The notes under the pieces: generated by a model
What the model was told of the DNA's origin: nothing
Databases searched by the model: none
Seen by the model: only the letters and a program-made list of their open reading frames with translations
Shown: positions 9,457 to 17,374 of the stretch, piece after piece
Position numbering within the stretch: the stretch's first letter is position 1
Layout: the number at the start of each line of letters is the position of its first letter
Assembly (NCBI RefSeq): GCF_008831545.1
Contig: NZ_CP044524.1
Location: 310,001-374,000 of the forward strand
From: Halorussus halophilus
GTDB lineage: Archaea > Halobacteriota > Halobacteria > Halobacteriales > Haladaptataceae
Direction: 5' to 3'
Length of the DNA: 64,000 nucleotides
Made by a program: the position numbers and the translations under genes

Positions 9457-10684
9457 CCGTCCTACTGGAGTATCTCGCCGCGACGTTCTCGGCGGACTGA
9501 CGACGATTGGGGCGCTCTCGATTGCTGGCTGTAGTTCGCTTCCAGTCGGCGGGTCGAACAGTACTGCACCAGTGTGGCGACAGGACATTCCGGATGCGAG
9601 TACTGCCAGCCCACTCGCAGTTGCTAACGGCCAGCTTATCGTCGGCGCACAAGACAAGGCACTACACGGGTTCGATGCTCGTGGTGGCGAGCGGTCGTTC
9701 AGATTCGAGACGGGTGGGCCTATCGAGGCACAGCCAGCCGTCCCGGAACAGGGTGGTCCTTATCACGTCCACAGCACTGATGGCGACCTCTACGCTGTCA
9801 GTCCTGCAGGGAGTCGTCTCTGGCAGAGCGAGGGAGTACACGAGCGCGGAATGATAGCGCGCTCTGGGTCACTGCTCGTCGCACTCGACCCCTCCGGTGA
9901 CCATCGAACGATTCGTGGACTCGACGCGAAGTCGGGCGACGAGCGGTTCGAACGGGCGGTCAATACGTACCGACTGACCGGGTTCACAGACGAACTGCTC
10001 GTCGTGCCGGTGCCGACGAGCGCGGACCAAGTTCGGGTCGCTGCGCTCTCCAAACGTGATGGAAGCGTTCAGTGGCAGACAGACGCGCAGTCGTACTACC
10101 CGAGTATCGTACCCACCGGCGAGATTGTTCTCACCGTCCAGAAATCTACCGTGACGGCACGGGAACCGAGCGACGGGAGCGTTCGATGGCAGACGGAAGT
10201 CGGCGAAATGGACTCGTATCGTCCGCCTGCACTCGGCGAACAGGTCTATCTTCGAAGCCATCCTCCGAACTCGGATTCGGAAGTCGTCGCGCTCGACCGA
10301 AACTCTGGAAAAATCGAGTGGCGTCGCTCCAGTGGCTACCAAATCGAGTGGGTCGAACCGACTCCCGACGGAGTGTTCGTCGGGAGCGAAGTAAACGACC
10401 CGGACGGAGGTATACTGGCCCGAGTCGATTGTTTCGAACTCGACGGGAGCCGCCGATGGAAGACAGTCACCGAGGCACCGACTATGGAAGAACTGGTCGT
10501 GTTCGAGAATCTCGTCGTCTGCTCGGCTGAGCGAGAGCTCGTCGCAGTTGAGCGCGACACGGGCGAAACACGTTGGCGCTACGAACCCGAATCGTACAGT
10601 CGTCTCAGTCTGGCGACTCACGACGATTCTCTCTTCGTTTCCTACATCGACGATGGGGCAGTCGCGCAACTGCCGACGGAATAG
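9449..10684 (+). CDS. secreted PQQ-type beta-propeller lipoprotein
   Basis: A 411-residue protein with a Tat leader (SRRDVLGGLTTIGALS) and lipobox IAGC. Propeller blades include FDARGGERSFRF, LSKRDGSVQWQT, REPSDGSVRWQT, LDRNSGKIEWRR and VERDTGETRWRY. It overlaps the upstream propeller gene by 8 bases, which suggests translational coupling. The pair diverge from each other too much to be a recent duplication, although the blade pattern is shared. No catalytic residues or ligand can be assigned from the sequence. Confidence 0.87.
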   Translation: MSDRPTGVSRRDVLGGLTTIGALSIAGCSSLPVGGSNSTAPVWRQDIPDASTASPLAVANGQLIVGAQDKALHGFDARGGERSFRFETGGPIEAQPAVPEQGGPYHVHSTDGDLYAVSPAGSRLWQSEGVHERGMIARSGSLLVALDPSGDHRTIRGLDAKSGDERFERAVNTYRLTGFTDELLVVPVPTSADQVRVAALSKRDGSVQWQTDAQSYYPSIVPTGEIVLTVQKSTVTAREPSDGSVRWQTEVGEMDSYRPPALGEQVYLRSHPPNSDSEVVALDRNSGKIEWRRSSGYQIEWVEPTPDGVFVGSEVNDPDGGILARVDCFELDGSRRWKTVTEAPTMEELVVFENLVVCSAERELVAVERDTGETRWRYEPESYSRLSLATHDDSLFVSYIDDGAVAQLPTE

Positions 10685-10725
10685 CTCGCTGTAGTGAACA
10701 GCTCCACAAACCACACAAGAAATAC

Positions 10726-11133
10726 ATGACTGAGGAAACGACGACGGAGCAACGGACGCTCACCGGCGACCCGACGACGTCGCTAGTTAATCAGAAGCAT
10801 ACTGACGAGTTCGACGTGGACATCGGTCGGTCGAACCACGGTCGGAACAACATCGAGAACACCGACGTCGGCACGCCCGGTTGGCTCGGGAATCCGTATT
10901 CGGTATCAGATGGGTATTCTCGCTCGGAGGCTATCGAAAAGTACCGTACTTCGTTCTGCGAGCGATTGGAAGACGACGAGTTCCGGGAAGCGGTGGAGGA
11001 ACTTCGCGGGAAGACGCTCGCCTGTTGGTGTGTCGCCTCGCCACAGCAAACTGCTTCAGAACCGTTCGAGACGTGCCACGGAGAGGTGATTCTCGCGTAT
11101 CTGCAAGGGGAGGTAGCTGGACTGGAGGACTAA
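10726..11133 (+). CDS. DUF4326-domain protein
   Basis: A 135-residue protein. A disordered Thr/Glu-rich N terminus is followed by the DUF4326 signature: PGWLGNPY around residue 46, a helical KYRTSFCERL segment, LRGKTLACWC around residue 100, and TCHGEVILAYL. The Cys/His residues of the CWC...CHG pair are typical of the family. DUF4326 has no firmly known function and is common in phages and mobile elements. I chose the ATG at 10726 because upstream of it the frame runs back into the propeller gene. It immediately precedes the repeat array and rdfA. Confidence 0.8.
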   Translation: MTEETTTEQRTLTGDPTTSLVNQKHTDEFDVDIGRSNHGRNNIENTDVGTPGWLGNPYSVSDGYSRSEAIEKYRTSFCERLEDDEFREAVEELRGKTLACWCVASPQQTASEPFETCHGEVILAYLQGEVAGLED

Positions 11134-11162
11134 TCCCGTCATCGAACACGTATATCGTTCAG

Positions 11163-11215
11163 CCAACTGGCTACCGCACTACCATACCGCTCAACCAACT
11201 GGCCACTGCACTACC
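11163..11215. repeat. imperfect 21-bp direct repeat, 32-bp spacing
   Basis: CCAACTGGCTACCGCACTACC at 11163-11183 recurs at 11195-11215 with two changes. The pair lies just downstream of the DUF4326 stop and just before the 13-bp array, so it may belong to the same protein-binding region. The 32-bp spacing is not a multiple of 13, so it is scored as a separate repeat. Confidence 0.7.
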
Positions 11216-11232
11216 GAACGACGGCCACTGCT

Positions 11233-11323
11233 GTCACGAGCCAATATTACAACCTACCGTTACAATTACTCCATACAAACAAGCGTTACAAACGATTGTT
11301 TCATACACGACAACTGCTATATC
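11233..11323. repeat. phased 13-bp repeat array upstream of rdfA
   Basis: Units of 13 bp start at 11233, 11246, 11259, 11272, 11285, 11298 and 11311. The TTACAA or ATACAA core recurs exactly every 13 bases at 11247, 11260, 11273 and 11286, and TTTCAT follows at 11299. The best unit, GTTACAAACGATT at 11285, matches units of the array before parA (for example GTTACAAACGAAG at 24627). This points to a shared binding protein. The array ends 125 bases before the rdfA start. Confidence 0.85.
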
Positions 11324-11348
11324 GAACCCTCGCGTAGTGAGGGTTCGA
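11322..11348. promoter_or_regulatory. 10-bp inverted repeat with 7-nt loop upstream of rdfA
   Basis: TCGAACCCTC at 11322-11331 and its exact complement GAGGGTTCGA at 11339-11348 flank a 7-base spacer. No T-run follows, so it does not look like a terminator. It could be an operator or an mRNA hairpin. GGTTCGA resembles a tRNA T-arm, but no tRNA can be folded around it. Confidence 0.7.
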
Positions 11349-11448
11349 GACGGAGGTTCGACGCCGCAACCGCACTCTGTCGGATATCGGGGTCCAATCC
11401 CAGAATGGCAAAACTGTTTTCACCGCAATTTGCGTATCTTCTCCACGA

Positions 11449-12096
11449 ATGACTGACGAGTCAGTGGACGAACCGACTCCGGTGAACGCAACGGAAGCGG
11501 ACCCCGAGCGTCGGAGCAAGGTCGGCCGAATCATCGCAGAGCGGACCCTCGAAGGGATGGGCGAGGAACTAGAGCGTCGGTGGACTGGCGAGGGCCGCGA
11601 GCAGTCAAGTCTCCGCGAACTCGCGGACTACTTCAACCAGCGCGTCCTCCGAGAGACGCTGGACGCCCAGAACGTCGAAGTGCTGGACGGCGAAGTCGAG
11701 AACTTCTACGAACTGCTCACCGGTGACGACGTCTCGGGTGGGATGCGAGTACAGACTGAACGACGACTCGAACGGGACGGCATCGACGTAGACCGACTCA
11801 AGAACGACTTCGTCTCTCACCAAGCTATCCACACGTACCTGCGCAAGTACAGGGGTGCAGAGGCAACGTCGAACGATTCAGAAGACAAGGTCGAGGAAAC
11901 CCGCACTACGATTCAACAACTTCGGAGTCGTGTGCAGGCGGTCACGGAGACGTCACTCGACGCACTCCGAACGGCAAACGAGCTACGTATCGGGCGTTTC
12001 GACGTGTACGTCGATGTCCGCGTCACGTGCAACGACTGCCAGTCACAGTACTCCGTCGGGGACCTCCTCGACCGCGGCCGTTGCCAGTGCGAGTAG
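11449..12096 (+). CDS. rdfA: rod-determining factor RdfA-like protein
   Basis: A 215-residue protein matching the halobacterial RdfA family: a conserved start (RRSKVGRIIAERTLEGMGEELERRWTG), a helical middle (LRELADYFNQRVLRE), a second helical part ending in a coiled-coil-like stretch (ETRTTIQQLRSRVQ), and a C-terminal Cys cluster CNDCQ...GRCQC that probably binds zinc. In Haloferax volcanii the homologue is needed for rod-shaped cells and sits beside an SMC-like gene, the same order as here. It likely works with the SMC-related gene 135 bases downstream. How it acts, including whether it binds DNA, is not known to me. Confidence 0.85.
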   Translation: MTDESVDEPTPVNATEADPERRSKVGRIIAERTLEGMGEELERRWTGEGREQSSLRELADYFNQRVLRETLDAQNVEVLDGEVENFYELLTGDDVSGGMRVQTERRLERDGIDVDRLKNDFVSHQAIHTYLRKYRGAEATSNDSEDKVEETRTTIQQLRSRVQAVTETSLDALRTANELRIGRFDVYVDVRVTCNDCQSQYSVGDLLDRGRCQCE

Positions 12097-12231
12097 TTCC
12101 GCAGTTTCTCTAGCCGACGTACCGGCAGTCCGTACTGCTGTACCGGCAGTCGCTCTCGACGTACCGCCTGCTGACCACCCATACCGATAGTAGGAAAGGA
12201 CTTATGCCGCCCGTAACCGAAATCTCCGTGT

Positions 12232-14187
12232 ATGAATTCTACGAGTGAACTGCTGACCACAGCCACTCTCTCCGTCGAGAACGTCGGCGGCATCGACCAG
12301 ACAGAGCTGACGCTCGACCACGGAGTGAACGTCCTCACCGGTCGAAACGCCACGAACCGAACCTCGACGCTTCAGGCACTCATGGCGGCACTGGGGAGCG
12401 ACAAGGCGAGTCTCAAGGCCGACGCAGAAACGGGCCACGTGGAACTGACGATAGGCGACGACACGTACACGCGGGCGCTGACCCGGACGAACGGCGACGT
12501 TGCGATGTCCGGGGACCCACTACTCGACGACGCCGCACTCGCGGACCTCTACGCGTTTCTGCTCGAAAACAACGAGGCGCGGCGCGCAGTCGCCCGCAGC
12601 GACGACCTGCGCGACGTCATCATGCGCCCCGTCGATATCGATGAGATACAGGCGGACATCGACCGACTCGAACAGGAGAAACGCCGACTCGACGACGAAC
12701 TCCAGGAACTCTCGACCCTCGAACAGCGACTCCCCGAACTGGTCGAAGAGGAGACGCGCTTAGAACAGGAACTCGAAGAGACGCGGGAAGAACTCGAAGC
12801 CAAGAAGGAGGAGATAGACGCCTCGAACGCCGACGTCGAGGAGACGCGCGAGGAGAAAGAAGACCTCGAATCGAAACTGGAGGAACTCCAAGACGTTCGA
12901 CTGTCGTTGGAAGACACCCGATACGACATCGAGACCGACCAGGAGAGCATCAAGCGACTCCGTGAGGAACTCGGGGAGTACCGGGAGAAGCGCGAAGAAC
13001 TCCCCGAGGCGTCTGAACAGCGCGTAGACGAACTCGATTCGGAAATCGAACGACTCCGTCGGCGGAAACAGTCCCTCGAATCCGACATCTCGGAACTACA
13101 GAGCATCATCCAGTTCAACCGGGACATGCTCGACGACTACGAGTCGGACGTTCTCGGAACGCTCGACGAAGACGAAGGGTCGGACGACGACGCGCTGACT
13201 GACCAACTGCTCGCGGACCAACAGGAGGTCACGTGTTGGACGTGCGGGAGCAACGTCCAGCGCGACCAGATAGACGCGATGACCGAGCGAATCCGCGAGT
13301 TCCAAACCGAGAAGCGCGACGAGCTCAGGAACATCGACGACCAAATATCGGAACTCGCGACCGAACGCGACGAACTGAACGACCGTCTAGAGAGCCGCGA
13401 ACGACTGGCGCGACAAGTCGAGCAGACTGAGTCCGAGATTACGGAGCGCGAGGAGAAGATCGAGTCACTTCGAGCCGAACGCGACGAACTGGAGTCGAAG
13501 CTCACGACGCTCAACGACGAAGTCGAGTCGCTGCGGAGCGAAGACTACGACGAGATTCTAGACCTCCACCGCGAGGCGAACCAACTCGAATTCGAGTGCG
13601 ACAGCCTGAGCGACGACCTCTCGGAGGTGCGCGAGGAGATGGCTCGCATCGAGCAGGAACTCGACGAACGAGAGGCACTCGAATCCGAACGCGACCAGAT
13701 CAAAGACGACCTCGAAGAGCTTCGGACGCGCGTCTCTCGAATCGAACAGGAGGCAGTCGAAGCGTTCAACCAGCACATGGCGGAGTTGCTCGACGTCCTC
13801 GACTACTCGAACCTCGACCGCATCTGGCTGGAACGCACCGAGACGGAAGTCCGGGAGGGGCGACGCAAAGTCTCGAAATCGACCTTCGACCTGCACATCG
13901 TGCGGAGTACAGAGTCTGGCACCGCCTACGAGGACACGATAGACCACTTGAGCGAGAGCGAGCGCGAAGTGACCGGTCTCGTGTTCGCCCTCGCGGGCTT
14001 CCTCGTCCACGACGTACACGAACAGGTCCCGTTCATGCTGCTGGACTCGCTGGAGGCAATCGACTCCGGACGCATCGCGTCGCTCGTAGAGTACTTCGAG
14101 TCCTACGTCGATTACATGGTCGTCGCGCTCCTCCCAGAGGACGCCAGCGCGCTCACCGACGAGTACGAGCGCATTACCGACATTTAA
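12232..14187 (+). CDS. archaea-specific SMC-related protein
   Basis: A 651-residue SMC/Rad50-like ATPase. The N-terminal head carries a degenerate P-loop, TGRNATNRTST (about residues 36-46), with Arg where the catalytic Lys normally stands; as far as I recall this is a trait of the archaea-specific family. Long coiled coils (about 135-330 and 350-520) flank a zinc-hook CWTC at residues 335-338. The C-terminal head has a signature-like LSESEREVTGL and Walker B FMLLDSLEAID. It pairs with rdfA, so a role in chromosome organisation or cell shape is likely. A TATA-like ACTTATG about 30 bases before the ATG suggests its own leaderless promoter. Confidence 0.9.
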   Translation: MNSTSELLTTATLSVENVGGIDQTELTLDHGVNVLTGRNATNRTSTLQALMAALGSDKASLKADAETGHVELTIGDDTYTRALTRTNGDVAMSGDPLLDDAALADLYAFLLENNEARRAVARSDDLRDVIMRPVDIDEIQADIDRLEQEKRRLDDELQELSTLEQRLPELVEEETRLEQELEETREELEAKKEEIDASNADVEETREEKEDLESKLEELQDVRLSLEDTRYDIETDQESIKRLREELGEYREKREELPEASEQRVDELDSEIERLRRRKQSLESDISELQSIIQFNRDMLDDYESDVLGTLDEDEGSDDDALTDQLLADQQEVTCWTCGSNVQRDQIDAMTERIREFQTEKRDELRNIDDQISELATERDELNDRLESRERLARQVEQTESEITEREEKIESLRAERDELESKLTTLNDEVESLRSEDYDEILDLHREANQLEFECDSLSDDLSEVREEMARIEQELDEREALESERDQIKDDLEELRTRVSRIEQEAVEAFNQHMAELLDVLDYSNLDRIWLERTETEVREGRRKVSKSTFDLHIVRSTESGTAYEDTIDHLSESEREVTGLVFALAGFLVHDVHEQVPFMLLDSLEAIDSGRIASLVEYFESYVDYMVVALLPEDASALTDEYERITDI

Positions 14188-14381
14188 TCACACCCCTGTA
14201 TTCTTCCCGAACGACGGTTTCGGTGTCGTAGCAACGACTCACGTCGTGGTGTTCGTAACTTATTTATGATACTACAGCGTTTTGCAAAAGTAACGAGTAG
14301 TTACGGCTTTATTCAGTGAAATATGGTTGCCTACTACCGAATCGCGAACCGCCGGACAGTCCTGGCTCTCGCTCCCCCGAG

Positions 14382-14753
14382 TTAGGCTTCGACCTCCTTC
14401 GCCTGTTTGCGGAGCCACGCGCGCAGGTTCTGCGTGGGAATGTTCAGTTCCTGCGTGTTTTGGGCCAGGTTCGGGTAGCCACCGACCTCGTCCTGACTGT
14501 CGATTACTGACCCGCCAGCGTTCTCGATGATTCGCTCGTCGTGTTCGGTCCGGTCGGCCGGTCGCGCCCCAGCGTTCGCCAGGTTGTGGCCTTTCGTCTC
14601 GCTCGAGGAAATCGCCGAGAGGTTCTCCGGCCACAACGGCCGCTGGTCGAGTTCCGTGATGGTGTTTCCGACCATCGGTCGGTCTGCGTCCCAGTCTAAG
14701 ACGTTGTCCGCGGCGAAGACGCTGCCCTTCACGAAGACGTTCGCCTTGTCGCT
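14382..14753 (-). pseudogene. C-terminal fragment of a pectate lyase-like gene
   Basis: The minus-strand frame from a stop at 14754-14756 down to TAA at 14382 gives about 123 residues matching the C-terminal part of halobacterial pectate lyase/right-handed beta-helix proteins: VFVKGSVFAADNVLDWDADR, then a loop, then NAGARPADRTEHDERI and GSVIDSQDEVGGYPNLAQNT. The catalytic beta-helix is missing and there is no proper start or leader. It is therefore a remnant of a PL1-type gene. It sits beside other broken sugar-metabolism genes, so the locus has lost pectin use. Confidence 0.75.
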
Positions 14754-14765
14754 CTATAGCCATTC

Positions 14766-15393
14766 GAAGACGGTTCCGACGATGCGGACGACGTGGCAAT
14801 CGAATCCTCGTAATCCCCAACCGCGCCGTTTCCTTTCTCCGCGCATTCTCACCGTCGAATCTGTGTCGCTACGGTACCAGTACGGCCATTCCCGAGACGG
14901 GAATCGACTGGATGGCGCGGCTTTCGCGATTCGTGTCCTCATGTCTCGGTCAGATACGATTGAACGGTTGCTATCAGGGCCGTAACACACGATATGGGAG
15001 CTCTCGCTGTATTTTCTATATACTGGCGTTCCCGTCCTCCGAACGCTCGAACGAACAACGGTCAAAATCCGATTAGAGTGCCGGATTACTGGTCGAGACT
15101 GTTGATTTCAGCTTCGAAGCCTGCTCGTCGCTGCCATTTCCATTACAGCGTTAGTTGTGTAATGGTTTGGCCTAGTCACCCGGGGGTCGCACGGTACCAT
15201 GGACCACGAGTAGGGGTCGTTCCCCTGTGAGGAACGTGATGCTGGCCGACCCAGGACGACTGAAGTCGGTGTCTATCGTCAACGCCGCCATGTCAATCGG
15301 CCGAACCTGTCGTCAGTACGGCTGGTATCCGCTGACGCTCCGGCCCGAGCAAAACAATTATTGGTGGTTTCACGCAAGGGTGTACCACTGATA
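14766..15393. other. intergenic, no convincing gene
   Basis: About 630 bases between the pectate lyase remnant and the Gfo/Idh remnant. Open frames are short, with no leader, motif or sensible composition. One GGTACCAT motif is present at 15193-15200. The stretch is probably decayed DNA from the same former sugar locus. Confidence 0.6.
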
Positions 15394-15513
15394 ATGGTTG
15401 ACGACTCTGAACCCAGTACACTCGACGTCGGACTCGTCGGTATCGGTAGCCTCGGCATCCGACTCGGCCGCCAGTTCACCGAACTTCCCGGCTCCGAACT
15501 CGTCGCACTCGCG
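15394..15513 (+). pseudogene. N-terminal fragment of a Gfo/Idh/MocA oxidoreductase
   Basis: Beginning at an ATG, the first 40 codons read as the NAD(P)-binding start of a Gfo/Idh/MocA dehydrogenase: VGLVGIGSLGIRLGRQFTEL, then PGSELVALADE. The dinucleotide-binding GxGxxG is intact. After ADE the similarity stops, and the following DNA encodes a different protein on the other strand. The gene is therefore truncated by a rearrangement that fused it tail to tail with an IclR fragment. Confidence 0.75.
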
Positions 15514-15699
15514 GACGAGAATCTTCCGTTCTTCGAGCGTCCGCAGGTGGCTGTGGATGGTGCTTTTCGAGTGGCCGAGTTCGTTCGCCAGTTCGGTGAC
15601 GCCGACATGTTCTCGGGTCTACAGGAGCTCGATGATGTTGAACGCTATCTTGACCGACCGAATTGTCCGCCCGGGGCGTTCGTCCGCGGCGTTTGGCAT
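15514..15699 (-). pseudogene. N-terminal fragment of an IclR-family regulator with a nonsense codon
   Basis: From the ATG at 15699 the minus strand reads MPNAADERPGRTIRSVKIAF then NIIELL, an in-frame TAG (15619-15621), and then a clear IclR winged helix: HVGVTELANELGHSKSTIHS followed by HLRTLEERKILVRE. The effector-binding domain is absent; the frame passes into the complement of the Gfo/Idh remnant. It is both interrupted and truncated. IclR proteins regulate sugar and aromatic catabolism, in keeping with the neighbouring genes. Confidence 0.75.
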
Positions 15700-15708
15700 A
15701 CCAGAGGT

Positions 15709-15720
15709 ATGGTACCACCT
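15709..15720 (-). promoter_or_regulatory. candidate operator AGGTGGTACCAT (copy 1)
   Basis: The 12-mer AGGTGGTACCAT lies 9 bases upstream of the start of the IclR remnant and occurs again, in opposite orientation, at 17175-17186. The core GGTACC is palindromic. A shorter GGTACCAT is at 15193. Possible binding site of the lost IclR regulator; no direct evidence. Confidence 0.4.
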
Positions 15721-15769
15721 CCTTATAGTTCTGTTCCCGTCTGGGGAACTCTGGCGCAGGCTACAATCG

Positions 15770-17095
15770 TCACTTATCCGCCACGACGAACAAGCGGAGG
15801 TCGTTGACGTTCGTTCCCGTCGGACCAGTGACGAACAGGGCGTCGCGCGCGTCGAGGAACCCCTCGACGTCGTGGTTCCTGAGTACGTCCCGAGCCTCCG
15901 ACGCTGGCGTCGCAGTGTCACGTGTGACGACGGCACCTGCGGCATCCGATGCACCGTCGATACCGTCGGTGTCCACGCTGGCGACGGTCACACCGTCTTC
16001 GCCGAGTTCGATGGCCGCACTGAGCGCGAACTCTTGATTGGGGCCGCCGACGCCGTCGCCATCGTGGGTGACTGTCGTTTCGCCCCCGGAGAGGAGTACG
16101 GCCGGCGCGTCGAGGGGAGTTCCGGTTGCGACGCATTCTTCGGCGATACCGACGAGCGCCTTGGCGACTTCGGCGGCCTCCCCTCGAACACGGGAACTGA
16201 GAATCATCGGCTCGTACCCGGCATCTCGCGCCACTTCAGCGGCTCCCCGAAGCGCCGTGTTGCCGTCGGCGAGGACGTACTGTTGGACGGACTCGAAGAC
16301 GGCGTCTCCGGACCCGGGCGTCTCCGGATACTCGCCAGCGTCTCCTCGTCGAAGTCGCTTCTCGACCACTTCGGGAACGTCCACGCCGTACCCCTCGACG
16401 ACTTCGAGGGCGTCCGCGAACGTCGATTCGTCGGGCGTCAACGGCCCGCTGGCGATGACGTCTAAGCGATTGCCGACAACGTCGCTGAACACGAACCCTA
16501 GCACCGGTGTCGGGGCGGCTAGCTCTGCGAGTTGCCCACCCTTGAGGTCCGAACAGTGTTTGCGTACGGCGTTGATTTCGTCGATGCTCGCACCGCTGGT
16601 CAACAGCTCTTCGGTCGTTTTCTGGAGGTCGGCGAGAGTGATTCCGTCCGTCGGTGCGGTCAACAGCGCGCTCCCGCCGCCGGTGACGATGGCGATGAGG
16701 AGGTCGTCGGTGCCAGCCGACGCCACCGTTTCGAGGACCGTTCGCGTGTTCTCGACGCCGCGCTCGCTCGGCACCGGATGGTCGCCCGCCAGTACGTCGA
16801 TTCGCTCCGTCTCGACGGGGTTGTCCGTGACGACTGCTCCCCCGGTGAGCCGCTCGCCCAGGACGTCTTCGAGCGCGCTCGCCGCCGTCGCGGCCGCGTT
16901 TCCGCCCCCGACGACGAACACGTCGTCGTACGTCGAGAGGTCGTAGCGGTCGCCGTCAACTCGGAGGTCCGTCCCGTCCAGCGACACGTGCTCGGCAACC
17001 ACCGTCGCTGGTTCAGCGGCGCGAATCCCGGCGGTGACACACTCCCGAGCGAGCTTTCGACTCGGGTCGTCCGCGGCATCCTCGTTCTCGGTCAT
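15770..17095 (-). CDS. glycerate 2-kinase (GckA/DUF4147 family)
   Basis: A 441-residue kinase that phosphorylates glycerate to 2-phosphoglycerate, joining non-phosphorylated sugar-acid breakdown to glycolysis. Family signatures are VFVVGGGNAAATAASALE (~70), the GGAVVTDNP and VLAGDHPVPSE region, TGGGSALL (~160), KHCSDLKGGQLAE (~205), and the C-terminal ATP-site region LLSGGETTVT...GGPNQEFALS and VDTDGIDGASDAAGA. The length is typical. I start it at the ATG at 17095; an upstream frame to 17221 has non-coding composition. Neighbouring LarA-like and FAH-family genes fit sugar-acid catabolism. Confidence 0.9.
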   Translation of the reverse strand: MTENEDAADDPSRKLARECVTAGIRAAEPATVVAEHVSLDGTDLRVDGDRYDLSTYDDVFVVGGGNAAATAASALEDVLGERLTGGAVVTDNPVETERIDVLAGDHPVPSERGVENTRTVLETVASAGTDDLLIAIVTGGGSALLTAPTDGITLADLQKTTEELLTSGASIDEINAVRKHCSDLKGGQLAELAAPTPVLGFVFSDVVGNRLDVIASGPLTPDESTFADALEVVEGYGVDVPEVVEKRLRRGDAGEYPETPGSGDAVFESVQQYVLADGNTALRGAAEVARDAGYEPMILSSRVRGEAAEVAKALVGIAEECVATGTPLDAPAVLLSGGETTVTHDGDGVGGPNQEFALSAAIELGEDGVTVASVDTDGIDGASDAAGAVVTRDTATPASEARDVLRNHDVEGFLDARDALFVTGPTGTNVNDLRLFVVADK

Positions 17096-17174
17096 GGCTG
17101 AGCGTAGTCGTACTCCCACATAGAAGTCCCGACTCGGGAGGAGAGTAGCATGACGTCCTATTCGCTCGACTCGA

Positions 17175-17186
17175 AGGTGGTACCAT
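17175..17186 (+). promoter_or_regulatory. candidate operator AGGTGGTACCAT (copy 2)
   Basis: The second exact copy of the 12-mer, 80 bases upstream of the glycerate kinase start. The two copies bracket the kinase gene in opposite orientations. Together they could mark a small regulon of sugar-acid genes. Confidence 0.4.
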
Positions 17187-17374
17187 GCCCCAACGCCACT
17201 CGTGGGGGGTGCGTGAACCACGACGATTCACCGAAGGCGCGAAAGGTGTCCAACTGACGGAGGCGAGCTATCAGGCGTGGGACGAAGAACGGAAGGTCTT
17301 CGTCGACGAACTTCTGCTCTGAACAGAACGGCACGCCGGAATACCTTCTCCGAGAACAGATTTTCGATGGTAAA

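Noticed and set aside
11322..11348. tRNA T-arm-like GGTTCGA in a hairpin
   Set aside because: No acceptor, D or anticodon arm can be folded around it; kept only as an inverted repeat.
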